Origin: Chaenocephalus aceratus
Lineage: Eukaryota > Chordata > Actinopteri > Perciformes > Channichthyidae
Assembly (NCBI GenBank): GCA_023974075.1
Contig: CM043798.1
Location: 1,817,027 to 1,881,026, forward strand
DNA length: 64,000 bases
Reading direction: 5' to 3'
The stretch's first letter is position 1. Each line of letters opens with the position of its first letter. A model generated the notes under the pieces. That model did no database searches. It worked only from the letters and a program-made list of their open reading frames with translations, and was not told the origin of the DNA. Positions 35,128 through 46,725 of this stretch are shown here, piece after piece. The translations under genes and the position numbers were made by a program.

Positions 35128-35888
35128 CCAATAATTACTAATTTAATTACCATATTAAAAAGAGAAGGAGCTGCTATGTGAACCCCCACACCGTCAGCTT
35201 ATATCTGAATGATTCAAAGCAATCTAATAGTGTACAGTTTCTCAGTGCTGCATATGTCTGGTTTCTCTCGAATGTTTTCCGCGCGGGCATGCAGGATGAT
35301 TCTGAAACATCCAGCGTGTCACTCCCTCTCATCCTCCACCCATTCCCCTTCCGCCCGCTTCACTCTGAAAGGAAGAAACTCACACGAGAAGCACTCTGCT
35401 TCTAAAAATGACGGGGTCGACGACACACGCCACACTTGTTGTGTGTACTTTAAGAAGCATTTCGTATACTTGACTCATATCCCCTCTGTAATCAGATGGT
35501 AGGAAGAAGCAGCCCTGATGGGTCTGCAGTGACTGACCAGCACTCCTCAGTCAGTGGGGGAGGGTTCCTTTATTTTCTTGTTACTCTGCTAACAAGGAAG
35601 GTAGAAATCTCAAAAATCAAATCTCATCTGATTGCTTATGTTATGGTTGAATCATTGATATTGCAGATCTGTATAGGATATGTGGAAAGGTCTAACACGT
35701 TCCTCCTTCAACTTAATGTTGATTGTAACTCTTGGTTTGCTCATTTGACCTTGAACTAACTGTGTGGAAAATAACATGTTGTCTATAAGTTATAGTATAT
35801 CTGGAAAGAATTGGGAGAGAACACCACAGGACATGTGGGACATGCATTGGAGTGTTGCCCTTAGATGTAAGATCTCACTGGCACTGGT
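35128..35888. other. No recognisable gene; unannotated DNA
   Basis: Unique-looking sequence between the GAGT array and foldback element B. The short frames at 35209-35502 and 35496-35759 lack domains I recognise. Confidence 0.4.
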
Positions 35889-35895
35889 CTGGCTT

Positions 35896-38800
35896 CAACC
35901 ATGTCTCCTAAAAATATGTTCCCACAGAACTAAACTGCATTCTCAATTACGTTTAGCTAGAAACGTATTTTCTCCCACGTTACGTTTGTTATGAACGTAT
36001 CTCAAATACGTTTATTTTCTACATATCTTCTTTATTTTCTACATATCTTTGCCATTTATGTCTTGCTTATAATAATGATAATAGTCATTTATAAATAACA
36101 TTTTAGAGAACACATTTGAAATCGAGATCGGGCTCGATATATGGTTAAATTAAAATCAGTAGGTGAGGCTGTAATTTCTCCAGCCGCTGTTCCTCTCTGA
36201 GCGAGGCAGAACATAATAGTTTTAACATGACAAAAAGCTGCTGTGTCGTTATTGCACCTCAAACATTAAAACACATCCAGAGTTACGTGTTTCTGTACTT
36301 CCTCTAAGAAGAAAGGACAGTAACAGAAGAGCTCTGTGGCTTCAGGCTTGATCGCCTGTTCAAATGACAGCGTTGGTTTCCCCAAAAGTGGGCGGGGCTG
36401 TAAAGTGAAGTAGATTTTACGTTTTTTTCCGTCTGTGAGGAAAATAAATGGCTTAGATCCTCAACATACTGAAATCTGTATTTTTTTAAATCTTTTCCTT
36501 CAAATTTATTTTTTTTTCTAAATAACACACTGTTATTTACTCAACAATAACACACATTATCCTTGTTTTTTTATTCTTTAATTCTATAATCTTGGGCTTT
36601 TTAGCCGTAAATAAAGCACCGGAAACAGACGGGACATTTCGAGCGATACACACCACAAACCCACCAAACTGATTACCCAAGATCCTCAGCTTGAAGCTCG
36701 TTGATTGGATGTTTTAGCCGCAATGCACACTGGGATATGGTGTTAATAAGATATGATATCCGACAATGAAAATAAAATAATACCTAATTCCGAGTGTGCT
36801 TGCTTTTCTCTTTGGAAGTCATCACATAACGGCATTGTAATACACGGTTCGGCTGCATTAAATATTACACATCTCCGTAGTTCTTTATTTTTAGAGCCCT
36901 GATGAGAAGACTTCGGACAAACAAGAGAACTGCCGCCAAAACTGAATACTTGACGTGGATCATAAATATATCAACAATTAAACAACATCTTCAATTTATT
37001 TTCACAAATACGTCTCCTTGCAGTATCAATAGTAATTCGGCTGACATTTATATTTGATCCAATTGGTAGATAGGTTATATTTACACCATAACGGTGCACA
37101 GCTGATAGACAGGGACTTGTCGTTTTTAAAGATATGACTGATTTCTTTGAATTAAAGAATGTAAATACTGAGTTGAGAGAATAGTCAGGGGATTTGGGTG
37201 ATGGGAGACACATCTATGGAATCACAATTTCAATAGCTTACCATTAAATGACGGATAGCCTATGCCTTTCTGTCTGTGATGTTTTACAAATCAGATATTA
37301 ATGTGTAGAAGTAAAAGAGAAATAGAGAATAGTATAGCAATATCCTGTAAAATTATGTAAAAACATGAATAAAACTACACTTCTTCAGATCTTATACATA
37401 CATAAGTGCTACACTAATAATACAAAGTTATTATTATTATGCTGTGTGTACCTTGTGTGCACCGCCTAGTGGTTAAAGCATGTTATTGAATTATTTTTGT
37501 TGAATAATGTTATTTGATTAAAACAATATTAAGAGTACATACTTTCATAGGGGGAAAGTAGAAGGTCAATGATAGAAATATAGAATAACAAAGTCAAGAA
37601 GATACTGTAAGTGATCTCTACAAAAAACAGTTTAGTGCAGGATGTACACAGATATTAATAGGAGGAGGTGCAAAACAGAAAAAACGAATTAACCTTTATT
37701 TAAACATTAAATAACAGTTAAGGTCTTCTTTTAAACAAGAAAAAAGCTTTGTGGGTATCTATCTACAGATGAATATTAAGCCTGACAAAGTACTTAACGT
37801 CTAAAATATTGCTAACCTGCAATGTTAACTATGTTGAAGCACTTATTTTAACTGATATTATACACATAGTTATACTCTTATGTATGTAGATAGTATAAGA
37901 AATGTGCAGAATATGACAGTTTAATGGTGGAGGTATACACACTATTGATAGATGTCTTGTAATGCGCTGTTGAGGAACCTGCGACCCAAGTTGTGTATAA
38001 GATCAATACACCTTAGAAAATCTTGAAATCTTGAAAGGGATGTGCAAAATAACCATTATACAGTTTTTAATTAACTATTAGTAGAGAATACGACGAGTGA
38101 ATAATTACTTTATAGGGATCTGCAGATAAATGTTTAGTCTTCTCAAGCACCAGCTATCAAATATCTCTCCTGATTGTTGGCACTTGACAATCACCTTCCC
38201 TGAATTTTACTCAGGTGTAACTAAAGTCTGCTTTAAGGGTTGTTTATATTCCACATCATTAATCAGAACTATGCAAAGTACTAAACTAAATGTAGTGAAG
38301 TAAAAATACCAGGTTAACCTCTGAATTGGAGTAGAATTACAAAGTAACAATGAGCTGTCGTGTGGGTATATATTAATGCTGCCCATTATGGACACAAGCG
38401 ATTTTCACCCATGTAGTACATGTTTTAATGTGTACACACCAATGTGTTTCCTATCGCCTAAAGCTCCAGGGCTGTACACAGTTTAATATGTCACTTCTAA
38501 ATTTGGTAAAAATGTCTTTTAAAAACTACAATTCCCAGTAAGACGTGCCATAGAGAACATTGCGAAACACAATAGCCAGCCGTGGTTTCATTCCATTTCA
38601 AAGAGCTTGACGCTCGGCGTAACCTTGGCGCAACATCACGGGGTTTGTCAACGGGACTGTAGTCCCAAACGATAGCTGGGGATTATGGGTAGTGTAGTGT
38701 CTTCGGCCATCCTAAATCTCGAAATGTCCCGTCTGTTCTGGTGACTTTATTTACGGCTAAAAAGCCCAAGATTATAGAATTAAACGAATAAATAAAAACA

Positions 38801-39619
38801 GGATAATTGTGTGTTATTGAGTAAATAACAGTGTGTTTAGAAAAGAATAACAAATTAGAAGGAAGAGATTTGAAAAAATACAGATTTCAGTATGTTGAGG
38901 CTCTAAACCCCATTTCTTTTCCTCAAAGACGACAAAAAAAATCCGACATTATACCATTTAAAATAAAAACAAATAAATAAAAGATAAAACACTGGCATGT
39001 AATTTACGTTAGAATAAATAGAATGGTTTTGAATAATAGATGAGAGTAAAAGTCAACTACTTCACTTTACGCCACGCCCACTTTTGGGGAAACCAACGCT
39101 GTCATTTGAACGGCGATCAAGCCTGAAGCCACAGAGCTCTTCTGTTATTGTCCTTTCTTCTAGAGGAAGTACAGAAACACGTAACTCTGGATGTGTTTTA
39201 ATGTTTGAGTGCAACAAACGACACAGCAGCTTTTTGGCATGTTAAAACATTGTTCTGCCTCGCTCATGAGAGGAACAGCTGGCGAAATTACAGCCTCGCC
39301 TACTGATTTTAATTTAATCATATATCGAGCCCGATTGTCGATTTCAAATGCGTGCTCTAAAATGATATTTATAAATGACTATTATCATTATTATAAGCAA
39401 GACAATAGATGGCAAAGATATGTAGAAAATAAACGTATTTAAGATACGTTCATAAGGAACGTAACCTGGGAGAAAATATGCTTCTAGAAGATATGTAGAA
39501 AATAAACGTATTTAAGATACGTTCATAACGAACGTAACGTGGGAGTAAACGTTTCTAGCTAAACGTAATTCAGAATGCAGTTTAGTTCTGTGGGAATTAA
39601 TTTTTAGGATACAGGGTTG
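35896..39619. mobile_element. Foldback transposon B (3724 bp; 7-bp TSD CTGGCTT)
   Basis: It begins CAACCATGTCTCCTAAAAAT and ends with ATTTTTAGGATACAGGGTTG, an imperfect complement. The perfect 7-bp duplication CTGGCTT lies at 35889-35895 and 39620-39626. Inverted arms run about 35896-36645 and 38722-39619. The outer arm carries TTCCCACAGAACTAAACTGC and palindromes such as ACGTTTAGCTAGAAACGT; the inner arm carries CCGTCTGTGAGGAAAATAAA, as in element A. The core (GATTGGATG, then CATCACATAACGGCATTGTA, then AACTGAATACTTGACGTGGA) matches element A and lacks both LINE insertions found there. In the right arm a ~50-bp GATATGTAGAAAATAAACGT unit is duplicated. No transposase is encoded. Confidence 0.85.
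38524..38700. promoter_or_regulatory. ZNF143/THAP11-type motif cluster in foldback core
   Basis: ACTACAATTCCCAG at 38524-38537 equals the start of the known vertebrate SBS motif bound by ZNF143 with THAP11. Further GACTGTAGTCCC and GATTATGGGTAGTGTAGT segments follow at 38655-38699; the complement of the latter resembles ACTACA followed by a CCCA step. Element A keeps the second group at about 19758-19801 and has GCATGCTGGGA at 16424-16434. Function is inferred from motif match only. Confidence 0.35.
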
Positions 39620-39989
39620 CTGGCTTAGAGCTGGTTATGCATTCTGTGCTCGGCTCCACGTTGTAATTGTACAGATTGGTAAAAGTAAAAGAGAAAATGT
39701 AAAGCTGTCTCTTATGACTTAATAAGCTAAGTCAGCATCAATTGAATGAAGATGACTTTTCATCCATATTATAATATGAATAGAGGCAAAGAAAAAAAAA
39801 GATGATGGTTGGTTGATGGTTGTGACAGTGCGCAGTAATTGAAGGGCACCATCTTTTAACTTTTGTATGGAGGTTTCAAACATGTTGAAATGTAGGATCA
39901 ATGGCATGCTGAGCACTGATGTTGTCTGAATACGTTTCTTACAAGACTTTCATACTTTATCCAAGCTTAATTCACCTTGGAATGAAAAC

Positions 39990-42171
39990 ATATATCATCC
40001 TCGCTCTCATCCTCGCTCTCTGAACAAATATCCACCACTCCCTTTGTGGACCTCCAGCCCCTCTGATCTCACTGACTACTACAACAACATTCTGTCCTCC
40101 TGCCTTGACCAACTTGCACCCATACAAACCAAAACCGTTTCCTTCTCCCACTCTGCTCCCTGGTTCCCCCCGAACTCCGCCTGATGAAAACCCGAGCCCG
40201 GCAACTTGAAAGACTCCGCAATAAAACAGGTCTCACGATTCATTCTCAAACCTAACAAAGACCACCTACAGCATATAAAGATGCCCTCTCCCATGCCCGC
40301 ACCACCTACTGCTGCAGTTAATCCACTCTGGCTCCGGAAACCCCAAAACACTCTTCTCCACAATAAACAAACTCCTCAGCCCCCTGGACACGACCTCTCA
40401 GTCATTCACAGTTGACAAACGCAGCTCTTTCTCACATGTTTTCAAAGCAAAATAGACAACATTTACAGCAGCTTAACCACCACCACACCAGCTCCCCCTC
40501 AAGCCACCTGCCCCCCCTTATCCTGCCATCCGCTGTCCCAGTTCTCCCCTGTCTCCCCTACTGACCTCTCTGATCTCCTCACAGAATGAAACTGCCACCT
40601 GCACCCTGGACCCCATTCCCTCCAGCTTTAAGGCCTGCCTTCCTACTGTCTCTCTCACTCATCACTACAACAATCAACTCCTCCCTGTCTTCTGGCACCA
40701 TCCCACCGTCCCTCAAAATAGCTGCTATCACTCCTATTCTGAAAAAACCCTGACAACCCTAATAACTTCAGACCAATCTCGAACCATACCCTTTCTGTCA
40801 AAAGTTCTGGAACGCACTGACAATAACCTCTATGAAACTTTTCAATCCGGATTCCGCTCCAAACCACCGAAACCGCACTCCTCAAAATCACAAATGACCT
40901 CTCCTCTCCTCCTCCGACGCCGGTAACCTCAACATCCTCATCCTCCTTGACCTCAGCGCTGCCTTCGACACCATCAATCACTCCATCCTCCTCACCCGTC
41001 TTGAAACCACCTTCAACATCACCGGCACTGCCCTCTCTTGGTTCACTTCATACCTCTCTGACAGAAACCAGTTCATCTACATCAATAACTGCAAATCCCC
41101 CCCGCTCCTCTCCCCCCCAAGGTGTCCCCCAAGGTTCAGTTCTCGGTCCCCTCCTCTTCATCCTTTACCTGCTTCCCCTTGGTCACATAATCCGCCGTCA
41201 TGGACTTCAATTCCATGCTTTGCCGACGACATCCAGCTTCTCATCTTCACCAAGTCCATCTCCACTGCTACCCACTCCATCCTGACAAACTGCATCACTG
41301 AAATAAAATCCTGGCTCCAACTTAACTTCCTGAAACTCAACTGATAAATCTGAGATAATAATCATTGGACCAAAAATCACCACACCTATCCATAACTTCA
41401 CTCAACATAGACGGCTTCCCAGTTCAAACCTCCGCTCACATCCGGAACCTAGGCATCCTATCTGACCAAACACTCTCCGACAACAAATACATCAAACAGA
41501 TAACAAAGACAGCCTTCTTCCACCTCAAAAACATCGCCCGTCTACGTCCATCCCTCTCTCCCACTGCTGCCGAAACCCTCATCCACGCCTTCGTCACCTC
41601 CCGTCTGGACTATTGCAACAGCCTCCTATGGTTCACCTGCAAAAATCCTCAACAAACTCCAATACATCCAGAACTCCGCCGCCCGTCTTCACCCACACCC
41701 GAATCCGTGACCATCACACCCATCTCATCAAGCTCCACTGGCTCCCCATCCCCCAGAGAATTCAGTACAGAGCTCCTCCTGATGACAAAGCCCTCCATAA
41801 CCTGGCTCCCATCCTACCTGACTGACCTCCTCCACAGACACACTCCCACTCGCTCCCTCCGCTCTGCTACCTGCCAACCTCCCCACCCGAACCTCAAGTC
41901 CTGGGGCGGCATAGCCTTCTCTGTTGCTGCACCCACCCTCTGGAACTCACTACCCCAATCCATCAGAGATTCTTCCTCCCTCACAGCATTCAAAACATCA
42001 CTCAAAACCCACCTGTTCAACACTGCATTCAACCACTGACCCCCCCCCCTATTTTCTGTTTTGTTTATCTCTTTTTGTATTTCTTTGTTTTTTTTGTTGT
42101 CTTTTTTACTTCTCTGTCAAAGCGTTTTTGAGTTTCCAGAAAAGCGCTACATAAGTATTATTATTATTAAA
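39990..42171 (+). pseudogene. L2-type LINE ORF2 remnant with 3' UTR
   Basis: Decayed non-LTR retrotransposon ORF2 in several frames. In order: a pre-RT segment near 40040-40190 (TDYYNNILSSCLDQLAPIQT, then APWFPP); the RT core with [18 protein letters not shown] near 40937-40990; the catalytic box FADDIQLL at 41219-41242, in place of the usual [15 protein letters not shown] near 41312-41342 followed by a stop; then HAFVTSRLDYCNSLL near 41585-41630; and the C-terminus FSVAAPTLWNSLPQSI to LKTHLFNTAFNH ending at 42039. The 3' UTR includes a poly-C run, a T-rich stretch and AAAGCGCTACATAAGTATT with an (ATT)n tail. No endonuclease domain is visible, so the copy is 5'-truncated. Multiple frameshifts make it non-functional. 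Confidence 0.88.
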
Positions 42172-43987
42172 TCAATTGTGTCCTTGAACAGTACCAGCAG
42201 CCTTTGTCCAGCTAAATGTATTCTCTTTGAATTTTGGATAATAGTTTGCATCAAGAGGCAAGTTGCTGGTGGCGATCCCAACTTAGGAAGATAAAGGAGG
42301 GTCTCAATGTGCTCCGTGACCTTTTTGGAATGGTTCAACTCAAAGTATTGATTGAGCTGCTGGGCTGGGACTGAACCGCTGCTCTGACTGTGAGAGTTAG
42401 TGAGCCGCTCTTCATCCACTGAGGCAGACTGCAGGCATGTGGCTGCCCTCTTTGTCAAATTGACTTTTAATTGTTAATAGCCTCTAATGGAAGTAAAACT
42501 TCCCCCTCGGGACACAATGTTAAGCAGCATCAAACAGTGTGGTGCAGCAGGATATCAAATATTCCTGAAAGTTGTAATTGTTTGATATGATCTTCCGCTG
42601 TGGTTAAGAGATGCTTCTGATGCAATGGATTATGTTCGCGTCGACGGCCACGGAGGACAGTTTAAGACAATTGGCTGCAGGATCTGAGAGTCTGTGAAAG
42701 GTCACATGTACACTGCTAGGGTCAGTCTAAGTGAACACACTCACATTACAGTAGCTGTGTAATTGCTTGATAAAGTACTGTATATTCAGCATGACTGAAA
42801 TACAGCCAGGGAAGCAGAACGCTTGTCAGCTGGTCTCAGTCAGACTGCACGCCACTCTTCAAAAGGGCGGGGAGGTTACTTTACAAATGTAATCAGAAAT
42901 GTTATCTAAGTAACACACTATGAAGTAATGTAATCTGATTACCTTCGGTTACTTTTGGATGACCTCAATATGAAGTGTAATGCAAATCAATACGAAATAA
43001 ATGAAATACCCAAAAGATGTTTTTATGAATGCAATGTGTTATGTAAGACAACAGAACCACGTGTCATCTTAAATGAAGGTGAGGCTTACAGAATACTACC
43101 GTTTACAAATGTTCTTTTAATTCAAAGTAAACACAGATTTTTTGTTACAAATCAGGTGTCCATCTACTGCATGAAATAACAAAACATAAATAAAAAAGAA
43201 TGAAAGTAGCCAAAAGAAAAACCAAAAAGAAAATGCAGGCAGTAGGTCTACCATAATATACAGTATATCTTTATTTAAAAATGTTTCGTAACGTTGTAAT
43301 CCTGCTAATCCTCATTTTGAAAGAATGTACCACTAATCTGATGGCATCCATGTTGATGTAACTGTAAGGGAACAGTTACCTTCTTTATGTATCCTGGTCA
43401 CATGGTCCCATCACACGTATCCGTTACTCTCCAAGCCTGCTAGTTACAGGCAACAGCCAATGAGCCTCATTTGACTTGTCATCAGAATTTCTCATCTTTT
43501 GTGTTTCTCTAAACGAGGAAAATAAATCAAACATGACAGGTTTGAGTTACTCAGAAGAAGGCTGTGGAAGATGTGTTGTGAGTCGCTGGTTTCTTGTATA
43601 AATTCGACTACATTGTTAATACTCTCAACATCATGTCGTGCTGCTTGAGAATGCATCCTGTGCTCCTCACGTGCAGAAGGAGTTCAAGAAGCTCCCTCTA
43701 TGAATCTCTCTCGCTCAGTGGTCTCCTGCACCACTCATTCATGTATAGCCTTAGCTGAATGGACTCATCCTTCATGTTAAAGGTTCATATTATTTCTCCA
43801 CCGGCTAATAAGTTAGCTTGGCATTTCTTTCATGCATTACTCACCTGCTGGGGATGTTCTGTTCAGTTCAGTGTAACCTTGGCGGTGAGGAGAACGGAGG
43901 ACACCTGTGTGCTATACAACAGCATGACTTGTCATTCTGCCTAGGATGGACTACATGAGAAATAAATATTATTTTCATATCAACACT
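42172..43987. other. No recognisable gene; unannotated DNA
   Basis: Unique-looking AT-rich sequence. The frames at 42955-43179 and 43759-43944 have no recognisable domain. I see no transposon boundaries. Confidence 0.4.
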
Positions 43988-44163
43988 TTAAAGAGCCTGT
44001 GACACGGTTTTCCCCCATCATCCAAACCCATCAATTTGAGTACATATTGTCCCCTTGAAAACCGTTACTGAACTGATTTTGGATATTTGTACTTTGATAA
44101 CCATTAATCCTTCGATGTTGACAATTTTCTGGATCTTCTCGCGGATTCTTCAAGTCCCGCCAA

Positions 44164-44421
44164 ATGATGGGTGACGTCATTGCGGGCACAGCGCTCCAGC
44201 TGCACCGTCCAGGATCCCAGATTCTGCATGTAAACCTTTATATATATACAGTCAGATGTAAACGCACGATGGCGCACACAGCAGCAAGCTCAGACAGCGA
44301 TGACAGGTTAATGTTGAACGTGTCTGAGAGCTCATATGAGGCTGAAGGATCGGTTTATGTTGTATCTGTTAGAAGTTTAGGAATGAGGTGCGTCAATATG
44401 GGCGATCATATGGTCATGTAG
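44164..44421 (+). pseudogene. Possible transposon-encoded N-terminal fragment
   Basis: The frame includes MAHTAASSDSDDRLMLNVSE followed by SSYEAEGSVYVV, an acidic serine-rich stretch. It resembles N-termini of transposon-associated ORFs found in TTAA-type fish elements, but I cannot name the family with confidence. It is cut by the hAT-like insertion that begins at 44423. The upstream part of the frame is probably not coding. The start at the GATGGCGCACAC context (about 44269) fits a Kozak-like A/GNN-ATG-G better than the first ATG. Confidence 0.35.
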
Positions 44422-44422
44422 C

Positions 44423-45291
44423 CAGTGGTGGAATGGGACTACAAATCATCCCGGGACTCTCGACCGGCCCACTTCGGTACCGCTAGTAAATTGTCAACGG
44501 GGGGAGTGGGGATGTCAGGGGCGGCGGTGCTGTAGATAGTAAATGTAAATATGTAAATATTTGTGTCACTGCATCCTGGTAAAATACAAATAATGTATAA
44601 TGTCTGTGTCTTTGACCTCAGCGCTGCTAGCCACCTGTGCCCTGTACTACGAAGCCAGTTCAACAAACCCTGGATATGTTTGAGTAACAAACAAACTAAC
44701 AACAACAAACTAACAAACGAGATCTCGCTAAGCGGTCCTACGACGCTGGTTATCAACTCGGTAAATCAAGCCAGGGTTTCTCTCTCCAGCTGAGAGCGCG
44801 TTCACGTCTAAGACACGAGTGGATCTGACTTTAATTACATTTGTCTCGAGTGTTTCGTCAACATAATGTGTTAAATAATACTTCTGCATCCAGTCTGTGA
44901 CACTGTGAGTGTTGCACGGCCAGATGAGGCTGGAGAAGCTGACTCAGATAAGGAAATATATGATATATGATATTATATGATCGATGATCTGATTGATGAT
45001 GTAATATGAATGATAAGTGCGACACGTCGGCGTCTTCTCTGCATACGGCAGTTTAAACTACTGTATTTCCTTTATCCTGTAATATGACTTGAGAGATTTA
45101 AACTCCGCACACTGAGTTGATCTCTTTTCTATTGACGCCGGAGGCGGGCAGCGTCAGGTAAAATAAGTTATTTAGCCTTCTCAAACCTGAGCCTCACGCG
45201 CCACCTATGGGGGATGTGCTAGTGACTTATCCGACCGGCCCACTTCGGTACCGGCCCATCGGGATTCGTCCCGATGGCCAGTCCGCCACTG
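44423..45291. mobile_element. hAT-like non-autonomous element nested in the TTAA element
   Basis: The left end is CAGTGGTGGAATGGGACTAC; the complement of the right end is CAGTGGCGGACTGGCCATCG. Both ends run into CATCCCGGGA/CATCGGGACG and CGACCGGCCCACTTCGGTAC motifs. The flanking 8-mers CATGTAGC and CACCCAGC agree at only five positions, so the duplication has decayed or the unit is composite. GTCAACGGGGGGAG occurs both inside the left end (44497) and just outside the right end (45318), supporting a rearranged or double insertion. Confidence 0.6.
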
Positions 45292-46146
45292 CACCCAGCC
45301 CACGTAAACTGTCAACGGGGGGAGCCTCGCTGCGGGGAAACGGTGGACCTGTCCCGATCGGAGTGGGAATAATAATAATAATAATCCGTGCATTTTATCC
45401 ATTAATTTCCCCAACATTGTGGTAAAAAAAACACATGTTTAATCCATGTTGTTGGTGTACTACAACTACAAAAAGCATCGGTTTGTTTTCTCATCAGGAA
45501 ATGCAGACCGGCAAAACAAACGATGTTTAATCATCATCCTCACTCATCATTTAATGTATCATATGTTCGCTGAATTGACATGAAAGCACTAATAATGTAG
45601 TTTCATCCACTTGAGTTTACAACCACAAAAAAATCGATTTCTTTTTATATCACATCCGACGGGAGGAAATTCAGCAGCTCTCACTCCCGATTTTTAATCC
45701 TAATGTAATCATCATCTTCACCACGATCATCTATGTTTATGTCGCCGAATTGACATGAAAGCACTGACAAATATGAATATACTGTAGTCAACTTCATTAA
45801 AACGTTATTAACGTGCCTAATCTCAGTAATTCACCATTTCTACGCATGACAACACACTTTGTCCGTGTTTGGCTCTCGAAGCGTTCCCGCATTGACGTCA
45901 CTTCCCGGCTTCCCCCAAAACTTCAAAATGAGTCGAAGGAATTTCCCGATGTTCGAAATTATTGATATTTAACGGAACGGTATCGCTTTTTCTTTTTTAA
46001 ACTGACGGTTCGAGATTACTAGTAGCCCAATATTTCATTGCACAACAGTTGTTGGGATGCTGTCACAGGCTCTTTAAGTCTGAAATATGGCAATAAGTAA
46101 TAAACCAAAAACAGATAAGGAGGTCCTGTAAGTAGGACTTTAAAGA

Positions 46147-46235
46147 ACATATATAATAATAATAATAACAATAATTCATTGTATTTATTCAAGCGCTTTT
46201 CCAGGTGCTCAAAGTGCTTTCCATTACATGATATG
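46147..46235 (-). mobile_element. LINE (L2/CR1-like) 3' tail, minus strand
   Basis: On the minus strand it reads AAAGCACTTTGAGCACCTGG, then AAAAGCGCTTGAATAAATAC, then an (ATT)n tail. This is the usual L2-like 3' end. The body is absent. Confidence 0.65.
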
Positions 46236-46687
46236 ACATGTATTAGACATGTAATACATTGAATACTGTGGACAATAACCATAGGTATCACCGTGTGATG
46301 ATATCTAAAGGAATATGAAACTATTCGTGAACATTGCCTGTATGTATATAAACCTTTATTCTACTGACAAGCCCTGAATGTTCAAACAGCATTTTACCAT
46401 CTTGCACCAAAGTGTTTTGGGAATACACTTTGTCTGCTGACTGGTGTGTAATGAATCAGAGAATCCTGTCGTCTTAACCTTCCGTCTGGAGATGTGCTTG
46501 ACTAACTGCACATGGTGTGTGAACTCAGCCTGTGCACCCAGCTCTTTGAATTCCCATGAGACTTACGCTCCTTTATTTATGCATGGCTCTGATCCCCACA
46601 CTCTGACTTGACTTGCAATCTGTAAACTCAAAAAGAGATGTGAAGAAACATGGACACACACACACACAACACACACACACACACACA

Positions 46688-46725
<38 letters not shown>

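Larger units (their letters stand above)
43992..46073. mobile_element. TTAA-flanked TIR element (2082 bp), Kolobok/piggyBac-type target
   Basis: TTAA lies immediately outside both ends (43988-43991 and 46074-46077). The left end is AGAGCCTGTGACACGG and the complement of the right end is AGAGCCTGTGACAGCA. TTAA duplication is typical of piggyBac and Kolobok superfamilies; the AGAG start differs from the CCY start of piggyBac, so Kolobok is more likely. It contains an N-terminal-looking coding fragment (44164-44421) and a nested hAT-like element (44423-45291). Repeated GAATTGACATGAAAGCACT segments occur at about 45573 and 45745. Confidence 0.7.

Noticed and set aside
40947..41285. 112-codon Ser/Pro-rich plus-strand frame
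   Set aside because: It is an off-frame reading of the L2 LINE reverse transcriptase region; the true frame shows the [12 protein letters not shown] and FADD motifs.
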